Assembly (NCBI GenBank): GCA_033030425.1
Contig: JAUFSD010000001.1
Location: 496,001 to 560,000, forward strand
Source of the DNA: Verpa conica
Lineage: Eukaryota; Ascomycota; Pezizomycetes; Pezizales; Morchellaceae
Direction of reading: 5' to 3'
Length of the DNA stretch: 64,000 nt
The position numbers were made by a program, and so were the translations under genes. Below the pieces are notes generated by a model that searched no databases, had not been told where the DNA came from, and was given only the letters and a program-made list of their open reading frames with translations. Position 1 is the stretch's first letter. Each line of letters opens with the position of its first letter. Below are positions 13,318 through 25,269 of this stretch, in pieces.

Positions 13318-16151
13318 ACTAATATCTCCTAGCCGGAGGTTCAGGGGGATAGTGCTAGCAGGATCTATTCTAGGCCTGAAAAGCCTTTAAAATTTGCTAT
13401 TCGAATACCCAATGCAAGTCTCTAATCAAGTTAGTAGAAGGTGATCGATATGACCTAGCACTATAAAACCCCCGAGATGATTCTAACGGTATGATAAGAA
13501 CCCCTCTGACCCAAAAAGGAGCGAGTTGTGTCATTGTGTGAATACGAGTTCTCGTCGTTACTCTCATTAATAGAGTGGATATACCTAGTCATATGGGATC
13601 ACCTAGAAGGCAAAACGAAATTTTTTATACGAATATCAACACCAAGGGCGAAGGGGACTATACCATCAGAATATTCACCATAGAGTTATGAAGTACATGT
13701 TTGCTCGCGAGGGGGACGACAAAGCAGGGAGTGACTCAACGACGATATGATAGCTTATTAAAACTCTTTCTCAGTGAATAACTGCCGGGAGTGATAATGG
13801 ATTGGGTCCACACTACTAAAGTTTATCACTTATTGAACTTTTCTATGGGCGATACCTGGGCTGCCGCTGATGGAATCTCCTCAAAAGATATAATGTTCTT
13901 TGCATACTTATCCCAGGTGTCCTAATTATGAGGACTAAGAAATTGAACCTCACTACAGAATCGTTCCATTGCGTTTATATTACAACTTCTATGGTGATGA
14001 ATATTACTACATATATCTTGAGCCTGTTACCAGATACGGAGTTTAGTGCGGCAAAGATAGATCCCCCTAGCTCGGGTCGTCACTTTCTCGGAATAGTGTG
14101 TACGACTAGGTTCAATGCAATTGGATCTTTCTAAATCATGTTGGTCATGTCCATAAATTCAACCAGCTTCTGGCGCCATCACAAAACCTTACTACCAGAC
14201 CTAAGGATATCATAGACCACTCACCGTCTGAGCTTCCTTTTCCACCACTGCCTCCTCCACCCCTTCGTGTTTCTGGTGAAACATGACTGGTAGGAGGTCT
14301 ACCTAGTGTAAGCATAGCCGATGCCAACCAGCAGACTTTTTATTAGGGTTGTCGAAGGTAATCCGTATGCATTTATCTGAAAATATATGTGCTGTATGGA
14401 GTGTTGAGGAAATGTTGGATAATCCAGAGGTTCTAGAGGGCGGCTATGACAAGGATAGGGGTGGGGATAGGGAGGTGGGGTTGTTAATTAAGCGCCACTA
14501 TAAAAGAAATCTTTTTAATTGCGCCCATGGGATTATGAGGCCTGTTTTTCAAGTATTGAGAGTTTTTCTGTTCTTTCCTATTAAAAGTGCGGCTACCTGA
14601 CTTACTTACATGTATGTGTATATAAGTGCTACGAAAGGAGTATGAATAAGGCCCACCCGGTACTTATGAGGAGATATTTCATAATGGCCTAGCTAATGCA
14701 GTTCCCTCAAGTTCTAGACCACTTTATGTCTTGGTCTTTCGTCTTCTAGAGCATTAACACCGAGAGCAGATAACATATGCCAGGGAGCTAAGTTTTCTGA
14801 TTTCTAAGAACATGTGTGATTGTTACTGAGTATTTGATGGGGGCGACGTGAAGCTAACGCGCCCACAACATAACCCTTGTGTTTCAGTCTCAGTTCCATA
14901 CGAAATCTTTCATGCGCGGCATTCTACAAACGACCTGAGCAGCTTTCCCGCCTGGCTCTCGCGAAGAAATACCAACTTCTCTCAAGTACCCAACAAGACG
15001 GAAACTTAAGCAGGTATCTGCGTCACGCGTTGGTGTCACAACCCAGCAACTTTACATTTTCTGTTGATATAGCCAGTGGCCTTCATCACCTGACTTACTT
15101 TATTGTACACTGCCACAATAAAGGCTACATTGCTCCAATGACTCTGATAGCACTCTCTAAGCAACCCTAACCCCCGCCTGAGGTTCTGGGCATCAATATT
15201 TGACAGAATGCTTGAGTGTATGTACTCCGCAGCCTAGGCCATGAAAAAAACACAACTCACTTCTGAATACACTCCGCCTCCCGTCCGTGGCAGGGCAGAG
15301 TGATTACCTATGACCAAGAAGCGAGTTGCGGCTGTCACTTGTGATTATCGGTTGGTCAACCGCAGCCCCCCCCCCCATGGCGGGGAAATACTTGGCAAAG
15401 GGTCCCGTTCCCGGCCGGTTGCAAAGCCGCCTTCCGCGACTTGGTAAAGTTTCATCGACAGACTGAGGGTTTCCATTAGTAAAGGAGATGCGAGTCTTAC
15501 CAAGAAAAGCTTATCGGATGCCTCTTCTTGGGATATGTATCTCACGTCGCGGTTAGGTATTGGTAGTGTTTAAATCGACTTCATAGATCTCCTTAAGAGA
15601 AGAGCACGCGAGCAGGATGAAGTGATGATAGATGCGGGTTTAAAATAGTAGTATTTTTGGTATTTATTTGGTGAGTAAGTTCACTTTTACGGAGTTTTAC
15701 GAATACTGGTAGTCTACTTGGGCAATGTGTTGGACATGCAGGTACCTATCTAGAGATCGGAAATACTCGGACAGTAGGATAGATTACTAAATATTTTAGA
15801 TTTCCGGATAATCATACTAATTATGAGTAAAGAGAAGACCTTATGCGCGATAGATGTGCCGGTAGCCCGAAGACTACATAGATATGCTCGAAATATACAG
15901 AACAAAAGAGATGAATAAGTCCAGTGATGAAAAAACTCCGACAGCTCCAGCATGCAGCCTCCATAAATTAAAAACAAATGAAAAGAAAGATCCACAAAAA
16001 CTCCCAAGCCAGTCCCACCCATACAGTGATAAATATACAAATTATACAAACCACTCCTCAAGAGTGGAGTACCCAAAATCCCCCAAGCCGAAATAGACCT
16101 AACCAAAAAATAAAGCCGATTGTCCTCCTCCTCCAGCTTCCGCTCTAACCG
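12582..16151. other. Long gene-free interval
   Basis: Over 3.5 kb without a supported gene. Frames at 13928-14134, 14349-14600 and 14877-15170 have no recognisable motif and look like chance. Notable content: the (TAG)29 microsatellite at 13231-13317, a C-run near 15367, and one TACATGTA at 14607-14614. No transposon ends were found. Confidence 0.5.
13231..13317 (+). repeat. (TAG)29 trinucleotide microsatellite
   Basis: Twenty-nine perfect head-to-tail copies of TAG (87 bp) with no interruption. It is intergenic, about 650 bp past the hydrolase stop codon. Perfect purity at this length suggests recent expansion and high polymorphism. Confidence 0.97.
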
Positions 16152-16508
16152 TCAATCCAGCTTCTCGGCATTCCACTTCTGGTATTCTGGCCCGGATAGA
16201 ACGCATGAAGCACACAGCAACCAACAACAGAACCCAAACGCACTTCCGGCACCGTGGAGGATCTTCTTCGAGATGTTCTTCTTCTGCTTCCGTACCGACT
16301 TCTCGTTGTGAGTGTAGTATGTTCCGGTGCACGGGTTCTCGGCAAACCTTGCTTTCTTCTGCAAAGGTGCTTTTGAGGAATGCGACTTCATCTGCTCGAG
16401 GGCCGAAGACCGTGTGGAGGTATTTGCAGTGATAGTTAGAGATCCGTAGGAGGATGTGGTAGATAGTGACTCGAGGGAAGACGCCCTCCGGGTACGTGGA
16501 GAAGCCAT
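16152..16508 (-). CDS. Possible small single-pass membrane protein, unknown
   Basis: Intact 118-codon frame starting at the ATG at 16508. The N-terminal half is Ser/Thr/Arg-rich (MASPRTRRASSLES), the middle is basic (KSVRKQKKNISKK), and residues about 88-107 form a short hydrophobic, cysteine-rich segment (GSAFGFCCWLLCASCVL). That would make a tail-anchored or single-pass protein with its basic side in the cytosol. I do not recognise a family. Other frames overlap the same DNA, and the surrounding 5-6 kb has no convincing gene, so this may be a chance frame. Confidence 0.35.
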   Translation of the reverse strand: MASPRTRRASSLESLSTTSSYGSLTITANTSTRSSALEQMKSHSSKAPLQKKARFAENPCTGTYYTHNEKSVRKQKKNISKKILHGAGSAFGFCCWLLCASCVLSGPEYQKWNAEKLD

Positions 16509-19500
16509 CGTGTATTTGAGTAGTATGGACAGGGTTTATTTGGTGCTCGTTCTTCCAGATCGACGGTAAGGCTTATATCGGGAGAGTCCCACAGAATACT
16601 GGAAGAGGGGTACCTGAATATCAGGCAGATAACGAAGCAGTAGGTAAAGTGGTAAACACTCAAGGATCGATCGATCGATATAGTAGCGGCAGTAGCAGTA
16701 CTTTGATGCCAAATACTCTAGAGGTAATTAGACAGACAGACATTGAGAAAAGCAGAAGTAAGCAAAAAGAACCAAGGCAGAGGGGACCCGGAGCAGTTAA
16801 ATAGAATCCTCAGCCGAGAAACCAGAAAGATGTGCTGAAGCGCTCCCAGCACAGGGGTTTGCCTGCAGGAGACCCCCCCCCCTCCCATAGGATAGTCGCG
16901 TGCTCCAGGAAGCACCACCACCACCACACTCGGTGGGCCACGGGTGTCTTCCTCTTCCCCACACAAATATGGGTCATCATGAGGGCTCTGGAATCACTGC
17001 GGAATCCTTCCTTCCTGCCTTGCAGATTGTGGGGGTGTCACAGGAGTGGGTGTCATCAGGGGTTCAGTCATTCCGGGATCCTACCTATTAGGGTACCTAC
17101 ATACGAAACTCTGGCTTCACTTACGAAAGTACGGGTTCAATAACCGAGACAGAGCCCCCGGACTTAAAGAGGAGTAAACCGGGCTGATCGATTGCATTGA
17201 GTGTTGCGTGTGGGACATTATATAATGACGCATCCGTCTCAAACAAAACCTCACACGTTACAGGACAGCTTCACCCCCAGAAAGATACTGAGAGAAGGGG
17301 AGAAAAAAACCTCAAATGCATTGATTGAGCTTCCCTTCCCTATCATAAAAGCCTCACAATGGGCGTAATCACGGGTCAATTCGAGCCCCAACTGTATGGA
17401 TCCCTGGGCAACTCTATCAACAGCTCATTGCAAGTTCAGGATCAATCCTTCCAAGGCTGTTGATCCTTGAAGAAGAAAAATTTCGTTGTTTGAGTGCCCA
17501 AGGCGCCTGTGAGGGGCGAGACACGGCTTTACCACCGCGGAGACCGCGTCAATTTACCCCGTCTTGGTATGTAGTTACTTGCCAATAGTTCCCTCCTTTC
17601 TCGCCAACTTTATGCATGCTTTAACGAATTTTTCCAGCCGGGTCGATTTACAAGTTGGACGCCGATGTGGGTTTGGTGCTTCGATTTGATTCCTTTTACG
17701 GCTGGGCCAGTTGGCAAAGCTTGTCCAATGTCCTTAGACATTTACTGATGCTTGGTGCGGCTCTCCCATGCCCGCTATGTCCATGTCCATGTCATGTCCA
17801 GTTCCTGCCAAGATCTGGTCCGATCACACAGTACATTCCAAAATACCTCATCCATGGGTCTGCCTTTCCACCTTATTGAAAAGGGCAATATCTCTTCCGG
17901 TAGTTTCTTTTGCACACACTTGTTTACCCCTCATCTAGAAAGTGCACCAATGTATCAAGTTGCGGCACGGCGGGGAATCGCAATCTGTATTGCGGTAGAA
18001 GACTAACATTGCCACGGTTAATCTACTGTATTGTTGCTGTATTCACAACTTTCGTACACCGCAGCACAGCCTTGGCATCCGCCTAATTACAGCTGAAAGA
18101 CGTGCAGGGGTGTGCAGAAGCCGCCCTGCCAGCCCAGATTTTTTCCAGCGCAAACACCAGTGTTTATCTTGCAGTTTGAGTGGCGTGAGATACGCAAAGT
18201 TCGCTGTTTATCTTGCAGCTCGAGTTATGCGAGATATGTCAAAACGCACTATACGATACCCGCCAAGGACTCCGTCCTAAAGACCCGTCGTTGACAGTTA
18301 GAATAGGCAAGTTTTTATTCCAGACGATCTGCGCTGGCCGAGCATCTCCAGTCCAAAAATCAATCCAACCACAGGAGGCAGTACAGCAGCCTTGTCCAAC
18401 TCGCTTCAGCAACCGGCCGCATCCGGCCACCGTTTACTGCGGGGAACTGCAACTTAGAGACTCCAGAAATCCTTCTGGAATGCGTAGTCAATATTCACAT
18501 GGGCGATCTCACATGTTTGATTGCAGCAAAACGTTAGCTTGCCAGCAAGACTGCATAACAGCTTCCTTTTACTACGAGCTAAAGTATGGAATAATCCAGA
18601 AACGACGCACGACGGGATTGCCGGCATGGATTAATGTAAGGAATATTCTTTTTAAGGTTATGTTGGAGGATCAACTGTCTTGTTCTTCCTTATCGGGGCT
18701 TTATCACATTGTGAGCAGATCGCCAATAGATTGTTTCTGGTTTTCGAGATTCTGTTGGGTGTGTGGTAGGTGACGCTTCCGGAAGATTGTTTTAACATGG
18801 AGCATTATTATACTCGCTTTGGCCACCCTTGAAGATCCGGGGTAGGGACGAAAGCCGTTGATATTTGCCCGCAGAGAATTTTTTGAAGACTGCTTCGACA
18901 CGTATGTTCCTGTAAGGCTGCATCACGCGAGAAATAACTGCCCCCCTCTGTATCATTGGCTGGACAGCTAGTGGCGAAATCCTCGATGGTGGAAGTTAAA
19001 GTCGATGAACGGCATCCAACGATATCAAGGCTTTCTATGGGGAATCTGATCTCTTGTTTGGTGTTTTTTCCCTTTTATTCTGCCCCCTTGATTAGGCGAG
19101 GGAAACAATGCTCATAAGCCTGATGACTGCTCATTGGGCGAAGGCCGAATGAGATGTTTCTTTCACGTAACAACACATGCTTTCCTGGGAATATCTTCTG
19201 CATCTTCCGCCTCGCCCGCGGAACATCAATAGGAATCCTGTCCCGCGTTTTTGGAGGTAACGATGGGCTACAGGACAAAGGCCATCTCAATCATGACTGT
19301 TCATAGCTCGGGCCACGAACTTGAGCGAGAGTGATAACTCATGAATTAGTCAACAGTAGACCTAACTACCGGACTGAAACCTTTATCCAATCATTCTCTT
19401 TCGCATTAGTTGACATCGCACTCAACGTTGGTCATCGATCGATCAACCTTTTCAACACTATTAACATCTTTACTCTCCTTCCCGTGTCCTGGTGCCTAAG

Positions 19501-21984
19501 TGGTTGAGGATCCGCTCTTCACAGCCGATATCGACGCTCTGTAAATCATTCGCTAGGGCCTTCCAAAACTACGTCAGAATGACATATCCAAGTTCTCTGT
19601 TACACACACCGCTACGCATTGACCATCATCACCGGCGCAGCACTGACCCCATATCTACACGGACCGCCGCGCAAAGGGAAGGCCGGCGCGCTCGGTCTTC
19701 AGTGGGCCGACTGACGACAGCTCAACAATCCACGGTGGACACGGGTCTTTAGCCGAGTGCGCGCCGAAATACGTACTAGGTTTGTGGCTGAGAGGGCCGT
19801 GCTGTCTAGTCACGGTATCAACCTGCTCCATGCATGACTAGTCACTACACTTATGAAACTGCTGATGTTTCGGTGGTGAGGAGTAATCTTTACTAAGTTT
19901 ATGTACTTTTCATTGCAGTGAACCCATAATTCTGGTACCTGGGTATCCTAGATATCAACGGTTTTAGTTGCCGGCTCATTGTCTTTACGCTAATTCTGGT
20001 TCCAAGCCTCTAGTCCGTACTGGGACTGACTAAAATTATATGATTTAAAATTTAGAAGGACTAGACGGACGAGCCTAACTATAGTCTCAATGGCTCAAGC
20101 TCAACAAAGTTTGATATGGGAAAAGTTCCGAGTTGTTTAGGGGAATAACTAGTAGTTTCCGGTCCTTACTATTACGTGCTTGTCAATAAAAAGGGTGGAT
20201 TTGTGTCTTTTGTGTGTGCCTGGATGCACTTTACGATTCCTACTCATATTAATAATTGCAGCCTGGACTGGTCGGGTAGACCGCCGTAGGGTTCTGGTTG
20301 GACTGTAGGATTTCCATTCGGACTAAGAAGCTACATGTAAGTATGAAAGTAATACAATAATAAGTGCTAAGTAAAATGAAGAAAAAATTAACAAAAAAAT
20401 TAACCAAATACCTGCTGGATCTCCGTTAAAGATTTGTTCTAAAGATATGTACATGCAGATCAATAGTAAAAATAGTGAAACATACATGTACGTACATGGA
20501 GGTAGTGTGGGTAGAGTTACGTGTATTTTTAGGTCCCTTCAAAATATGTAGATTTATCAATGGGTTCAGTCCAAAGTAGAATAAGTGTAGGAATAGAAAT
20601 ACGAAAGATTAAGTTATTGGGCTTAATTTCCCCGGAAAATTCCAGTATTAGCTAGAGCTCTATATGATCAGTCAGCCATCGAGTGATGAGTTATGACGAT
20701 AAAGTAACCCCGACACGCACATCTACGTGTTCAGTATTTCTTTTTTCAGAATTAAAAAAAAAAACAGTAAATTTAGAAAGTCGTAATCAGTTCATGCGGG
20801 GACCCGTATTCCCACTATTCTTAGGCAATATCACCGGTTCCACGACAGCACCTCAACAGCCATAATCCTCAAGAATCCAGGACTGCATACCCCGGAAGTG
20901 CGGCACGAACCTAGGACACTTCTCTGTAGCCTATAGGCTCCAGCTTCCAAAGGCGGTTCAATAAATAGATCTTTCCTTAAATGCTTATTTTTCATGCATC
21001 GGTCAACAGCCTAAATCGGCGCGTCTACACAAAATCCGCGCTCAGGTTATTGTTTCGCGATGAGAGCTTGTTTTTTTGGTTTGATGATAGGCTGTTTAAC
21101 TCCGGAGCCTACATGTACTCGGTGCGGTATTACTCGATCGGATATGAAAAGTTCCGTGTAGGTTTCAAAAGAATGTTGTAGATTCGATAGGCCATCATAG
21201 GATATCTGTCAAAGGCCATGCAAACTCTAAAATCAGGTAAAATCCACAATCGTCTAGTAATCATAATCATACACTGCTGTCCCTCTCTACCTTGAAGAGA
21301 AAAGAAGAAGAAAAAAACTGTAACTACCGTAACTCAGTCCAGTCTGTCAAACCAGATTGGCCCGATTCCCCACGCGTTCTTAGTACGCCCTACGCCAAGT
21401 ATTATAAAGATGATTACATTCTCGATTTAATACACCCCTCAAAGCTTACTACCCACACCCGAACCCTTATAAACGTACCCCATCGTAGCAGGATTCGATC
21501 CAGCTGGACCCGTGCCCCATGCCAGAGGTGCTTTTCGTAGTCGATCCGTAAAGAATGCTGGATGTCTTACGGCCGGATCGTAGCGGTTGTGAATGAGTGG
21601 TGGAGAAGCTAATGGTTTCTGGGCAGCGACCTAGTAGTGGTATATTAGCTTATGTAGCATATGCTAGTCAGGGAAATTTCGTGACCTACAGGTGTGGTTG
21701 TTGGGCGTGGAGGTTGTAGTAAGGGCAGCATTGTATTGTATGTATTTGCTTAGCTGTATGGCTTTGGTGACTTGAATAAATGGGAATGCTTCTTAGTAGG
21801 AGAGAAATCGAGGTGAGGTTGAAATTGGCAATAAAGCATGTGTTCACTTGCGTTACACCTCGGCAATTTAGCGCTAAAGAACGTCATATTACGTCGGGGT
21901 TAGGGTTCAATTCCACAACCTCCCAACTTCACGACACCTCAATCAATCTCAAAAGGGCTTCAATTAGGGCTCCTATATATAAGG
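16509..21984. other. Long gene-free interval
   Basis: About 5.5 kb with no supported gene. The longest frame, 18213-18773 (+), has no ATG near its start and no domain. A 44-nt imperfect direct duplication lies at 18161-18248. TACATGTA occurs at 20332, 20483 and 21110. Base composition changes along the stretch: GC-richer near 16.5-19.7 kb and AT-rich near 19.9-21 kb. No LTR, terminal inverted repeat or transposase remnant was recognised. Confidence 0.5.
18161..18248 (+). repeat. Two-copy imperfect 44-nt direct repeat
   Basis: Units 18161-18204 and 18205-18248 start with the same 14 bases (TGTTTATCTTGCAG) and then diverge, many differences being transitions. It looks like an old local duplication rather than a transposon footprint. 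Confidence 0.7.
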
Positions 21985-23802
21985 ATGATTCGTCCCCTAA
22001 TTAAAATTAGTTCCGCCTCTTTCCGGCATACCACCTCTCAATCCACTTCTATACTGTTCCCAAACCTAACATTCATCCTCCCATCTCTCTCAACCTCACC
22101 AGTGCAGAAGTGGTCAGTCTTAGGCCCTTCGAAATCACTTTTCTTGTCTATACTCTCGGGGACCCACTTGTCTAGCCCTCCGAATGGCCGTACATACCCT
22201 GCCCTCTCAGAATGCAATAAATGGCCACAGTCAGTAATTGGGCTTGTCTCGTTCGGAGCTGGCTCAAAGTCGACAGGGATGTTAGCAGGTGGTACAGATG
22301 GTGAGGGGTATCTTTCCTCACGATATGAGTCGCTGAGGGAAGAGTTTGACTTGACTCTACGCCAATGGCTTGCGGATTCAGTGGAGCTGGGAAGAAATCC
22401 GTATGAAGAAATTGGTGGAATTGATCATGCACGGGCAGAAGAGGAAGGAATACGCATTAAAAAACGCCTAGTCGATACTATGGCTTCAGAATTACAACTA
22501 GAAATTCTATTAGAACAAAGTGTAATGACACTATCTAATGGTCAATCTCGCCGTGCACGCATTGCTCAGGCCTTGCTGAAGAAACCGGAGGTACTACTGG
22601 TGGATGAGCCTTTTAGTATGTGTAATTACGCATCTAGATAACCAGGAAGCTCTAATATATCATTAGTGGGGCTTGACCCGCCATCGAAAAACAAAATTTC
22701 TGGTCTCCTTGATAGGATTTCTAGCTCTCCAGAGGCTAAACAAAATTTCTCAGCCCAAGTTGTACTAGGGCTGAGACCGCAGGACACGATACCAATATGG
22801 AGTACGCATGTGGCTTATGTGGCTAATAATCAAGTATTTTCCATTGGAGAAAAGGGTACCGTTATTGAGGAGCTATCACGGAAGGGGGTGAAGGTTTCAC
22901 AGGAAGGGGAGAAGGGGAATGGTGGGTTGTTGGAAAGGGTTTGGGCTGGTGCCGACATAGAACACGCTAAAGAGACAGGGCCAATTAAAGAGGTTAAGGG
23001 GAGGCAATTGGAGCAATCAGAAGTACTAGTCGAAATGTCGAATGTTAAGATCGCGTACTTCGGCTCAGAAATCCTTAGTGGTTTCTCCTGGATAATTCGC
23101 CGGGGCGAAAAGTGGGGTCTCTTCGGGCCTAATGGTAACCCTCGGCGATTTCACTTCTTCTATTATCTACTAATCCCCTTCTAAGGATCCGGTAAAACAA
23201 CCCTAATATCCCTCCTCACCTCTGACCACCCTCTCACCTACTCCCTTCCCATTAAACACTTCGGCCAATCCCGGCTCCCCACCCCCGGAAAACGCGGAAT
23301 CAGTGTATTTGATATTCAGCAACGGATCGGCCACTCCTCTCCCGAGATCCACGCTTTCTTCCCAAAACATCTATCCTTACGCCGTACTGTTGCAAGCGGA
23401 TTCTGCGAGACCTTCCTTGCAAAGCCAAACCTCACCGATAACGAAAAATCGTCTATAGATACTCTTCTAGCAGAATTTAATGATATTGTTGGTGGGAGAG
23501 AAAAATGGGATGAGATAACTTTTGGTGAAGCAGGATTGTCGGTACAAAGACTAGTGTTATTCTTAAGGGCAGTTGCACCAAAAAGAGAGCTGCTAGTTCT
23601 CGATGAAGCATTCTCGGGGATGGAGGAGGGAGTAAGAGACCGGTGCCTGCAACTTCTCGAGGAGGGTGAGTGGTGGGATGGGAACAGGCAGGCAATGGTT
23701 GTAGTTAGTCATGTAAGTGAGGAGATTCCTAGGGGGGTTGGGAAGTGGATCAGGCTTGCAGAGAGAGGTACTGGGAAAGCAGCGGAGTTCGGTAAGGCAT
23801 AG
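21985..23802 (+). CDS. Soluble twin ABC-ATPase (YDR061W/ModF-like)
   Basis: 571-aa protein with two ABC ATPase domains and no membrane segments, in three exons: 21985-22615, 22667-23134 and 23186-23802. Domain 1 has signature LSNGQ (183-187) and Walker B LLVDEPF followed by MGLDP across the splice, but its P-loop reads only GPSKS (about 47-51), lacking the middle of GxxGxGKS. Domain 2 has an intact Walker A, GPNGSGKTT (364-372, split by an intron), a degenerate signature (FGEAGLSVQR) and Walker B LLVLDEAF (Asp506, Glu507). This twin layout resembles yeast YDR061W and bacterial ModF/PhrA, whose function is poorly known; mitochondrial location is possible because the N terminus is basic and Ser/Thr-rich. 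The next gene on the same strand starts 228 bp downstream. Confidence 0.85.
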
Positions 23803-24030
23803 GGTACGGTGAATTTCTCGGATTTATAGAGAGTAGTATGGTATTGTAGAATTTTTGACTGGGCCGGAAACAAATACCAAATTTAGTTGTATTTCCGGGT
23901 ATCACCCGGAAGATCTGCAGGACCAGTCAGATTGAGTTAGTAATTCTATTGTGCTGGCAACAACATCAATAGCAATTCTGCGACGAATTTGACCAGCAAT
24001 CCTCTAAAACTACCATCAGTAAACGACTAT

Positions 24031-25269
24031 ATGGCGAGTATCATCTTATACCCCGCTGTCCTTCTTCACACCGCACTTTTTGTAGCGCTACAAATACCAA
24101 TATCACTATTGTCGATACCAAGGTTGTTACATCAACATGTCTTCCATAATGGAGCGGCGGTAGAGAAGAGCTATAGAGTCAAGGGCGCGTATGCGCTTGT
24201 GACAGGAGCAACTGATGGAATCGGTAAGGCGCTTGTAGAGGAGCTGGCGGTAAGAGGAGTAAGTGGGTGCTTTGCTTTCGTCTTGGATTATCCTTGAAGT
24301 CTCGGGATTTCGATATGATATTAGTGGCCATTATTTCTTATTAACCTATTCCTAGTGGAATCTAATAATCCACGGTCGCTCACCCGACAAGCTCCACCCT
24401 CTCATACTGCATCTCTCTAAAACATACCCAACCCAACACTTTCTCCCTCTCCTTGCAGATGCCTCTAGGCCTCCAACGGATCTGGGTCTCGCTCAAGTCT
24501 TGGAGAAATTTAGGGGGTGTAATATCACACTCCTGATCAATAATGTCGGCGGTCTTCCACCAGTGAAGGCCTTCGCAAAGCTGACAGACGAGGAGATTAT
24601 TGAGAACATACACGTCAATGTGAGCTTTGGAGTTTGCCTGACTAGAGGTGTTTTGAATGAAGGCCTGCTAGCCGAGAGAAGCTGTGTGTTGAATCTAGGG
24701 AGTATAGGAAGTATTATGACTTTGTTTGTCCCCAGAAAGCCCGTAGTCGACGAAAGGTTACTGAGGATCACAGGCCAGGAACACCAACCTACAGTGCCTC
24801 GAAATCCTTCACTACTAAATTCACCGCTTGTCTCCGCGCCCAACTCGCTTCACCCTCCCCTGTATTCCCCACTACCTCATCCACATCGTCGGTAGAGGTC
24901 CTATCGATCATCCCTGGAGGCGTTCGCACTGCTATGACCCCTATTGAAAGCTCCTCTTACTCCCCTATTGATGGAAGAAATTTTCTTGTTGCACCTGCAG
25001 CTTTTGCTAAAGCTGCCTTGAAGAAAATTGGGCTAGGAGGGAGCTACAATGAAGTGTACCCGTGCTGGCGACATGAGTTGCAGATGGGTGTACTAACTAC
25101 ATTCCCAGAAGAGTTTGGGGTGAGAGCGTGGGTTAATCGTATTTTGATGGGAGGGGTTGATGGTCCGAGGGCGGAAGGTTGGAGAAAGTTAAAGGCGGGA
25201 TGGAGGATGGTTGATGGGCGATTGATAGAGCCACAAGCGGGTGTGGGGAAATTGGTAGATGTGGATTAG
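24031..25269 (+). CDS. Short-chain dehydrogenase, 3-ketoacyl-CoA reductase/HSD17B12-like
   Basis: 363-aa NADPH-dependent short-chain dehydrogenase with an N-terminal membrane anchor, in three exons: 24031-24258, 24356-24723 and 24774-25269. The lengths close the frame exactly and the splices restore the core motifs. Residues about 4-32 are hydrophobic. The cofactor motif is TGATDGIG (58-65), followed by the HGRSPDKL segment and LLINNVGG. Catalytic residues are Ser192 (NLGSIGS), Tyr205 and Lys209 (YSASK). After the active site comes PGGVRTAM, as in the family. The overall plan matches ER very-long-chain 3-oxoacyl-CoA reductases and related hydroxysteroid dehydrogenases; it looks divergent enough to be a paralogue rather than the housekeeping enzyme. 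The downstream half is unusually rich in Ser/Thr/Pro just after YSASK. Confidence 0.85.

Noticed and set aside
13928..15170. Three plus-strand frames of 68-97 codons
   Set aside because: No motif, no consistent codon pattern, no introns linking them.
18213..18773. 186-codon open frame with an LCEICQNAL start reminiscent of HET-type or zinc-binding proteins
   Set aside because: The frame begins with TTG, its first ATG is about 90 codons in, later sequence has no domain and no plausible introns extend it.
21890..21925. GGTTCAATTCC, a B-box-like word suggesting another tRNA
   Set aside because: No A box or cloverleaf can be built around it.
24661..24895. Apparent frame break in the short-chain dehydrogenase before YSASK
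   Set aside because: A 50-nt intron (24724-24773, GTTTGT...CACAG) restores the frame and the normal 13-residue spacing between catalytic Ser and Tyr.
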